A stretch of DNA of 14,181 bases from Hungatella sp. UBA3402 (lineage in GTDB: Bacteria; Bacillota; Clostridia; Lachnospirales; Lachnospiraceae): the NCBI GenBank assembly GCA_002358555.1, contig DEPC01000175.1:1-14181 (forward strand), in the 5' to 3' direction. Each line of letters starts with the position of its first letter. Position 1 is the stretch's first letter. Below the pieces are notes generated by a model. It searched no databases and was not told the origin of the DNA. It saw only the letters and a list, made by a program, of their open reading frames with translations. The translations under genes and the position numbers were made by a program. Below are positions 13,853 through 14,181 of the stretch, piece after piece.

Positions 13853-14181
13853 GCTTTAAATTTTAGGTAATTCAAAGTTGGCTAACTTGCTCAGCGCCAG
13901 ATCTAAGTAGGTATTGATGCATCTGATAAATCGGTTCATGTTAGAGATAAGCAGAGTTTTATGTTAGATATCGGAACGAAATTTAAAACTTACACCCCTA
14001 CAGCTCTCAATGCAGTTTTATCAGTGTTGATTTATCTATATAATATTTTATTTTCTGACTGCAAGAAATCCATTCTATCCACAGTGTAAACGTTCTGGCA
14101 GCTTTCTATACTCGTTTAGGTGCCCTTTGCCTCTGATTTAACAGCCCTCACTCCTTATATCAGAAAATATTTTGTGGTTCC
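13853..14181. other. Non-coding stretch upstream of the acn promoters
   Basis: No reading frame worth calling on either strand. Visible structure: direct repeats TT(C/T)ATGTTAGA(G/T)AT at 13935-13948 and 13958-13971 (23-base spacing); a small hairpin AAGTT/AACTT near 13877; and TATTTTCTGA (14049-14058) repeated in inverted form as TCAGAAAATA (14160-14169). No tRNA, T-box or riboswitch is recognised. It may hold regulator sites for the acn operon or the 3' flank of a gene beyond the right edge. Confidence 0.4.

Noticed and set aside
14085..14100. cre-like sequence beginning TGTAAACGTT
   Set aside because: The first half fits a catabolite-repression site but the second half lacks the required CA at the right distance.
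14138..14179. Possible C-terminal end of a minus-strand gene entering from the right edge
   Set aside because: Fourteen codons with no recognisable sequence; chance open stretch cannot be excluded.
13614..14181. T-box or amino-acid riboswitch ahead of the acn operon
   Set aside because: No T-box core sequence and no recognised aptamer pattern on the minus strand; only the nested hairpin is present.

Overview
The window looks like chromosome from a low-to-moderate GC anaerobic Firmicute, most likely a gut Clostridium relative of the Lachnospiraceae type. The reasons are AGGAGG ribosome sites, TTGACA/TATAAT-type promoters, a PerR-type Fur protein beside a 'reverse' rubrerythrin, a PTS-driven maltose locus, and a compact aconitase / citrate synthase / NAD-type isocitrate dehydrogenase operon. 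The genus cannot be fixed from sequence alone. I see no phage, transposase, CRISPR array, tRNA or rRNA.

Layout. Bases 39-2099 (+) carry a LysR-type regulator, then perR and rbr, each with its own sigma-A-like promoter and a small palindrome near the predicted transcription start. A strong terminator (2112-2148) closes rbr, followed by two GC-rich tandem hairpins. Bases 2324-7142 (-) are a three-gene maltose operon, transcribed malT (PTS IIA-IIC-IIB), mapP (EEP-fold phosphatase), malQ (amylomaltase). A divergent LacI-family regulator (malR, true start 7575) faces it across a repeat-rich control region. Bases 8887-13604 (-) are an acn-gltA-icd operon whose reading frames nearly touch. It is separated from malR by an 81-base near-perfect inverted repeat. 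The last ~570 bases are non-coding leader and upstream DNA holding two candidate promoters and a nested hairpin.

How the genes work together. MalT should import maltose as maltose 6'-phosphate. The EEP protein directly downstream sits where the maltose 6'-phosphate phosphatase MapP sits in Enterococcus faecalis, and would release free maltose. MalQ can then disproportionate maltose into glucose and longer maltodextrins, so no phospho-alpha-glucosidase is needed. The acn-gltA-icd operon makes 2-oxoglutarate from oxaloacetate and acetyl-CoA, most likely for glutamate synthesis. PerR and rubrerythrin form a peroxide sensing and scavenging pair.

The window is largely explained by known families. 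The most interesting parts are regulatory: helically phased (C/T)GCAAT repeats and a 10-bp inverted repeat across the malT promoter, the hairpin leader of acn, the shared PerR-like sites, and the coupling of MapP to MalQ. Two start codons (malR, acn) should be moved from the longest open frame.
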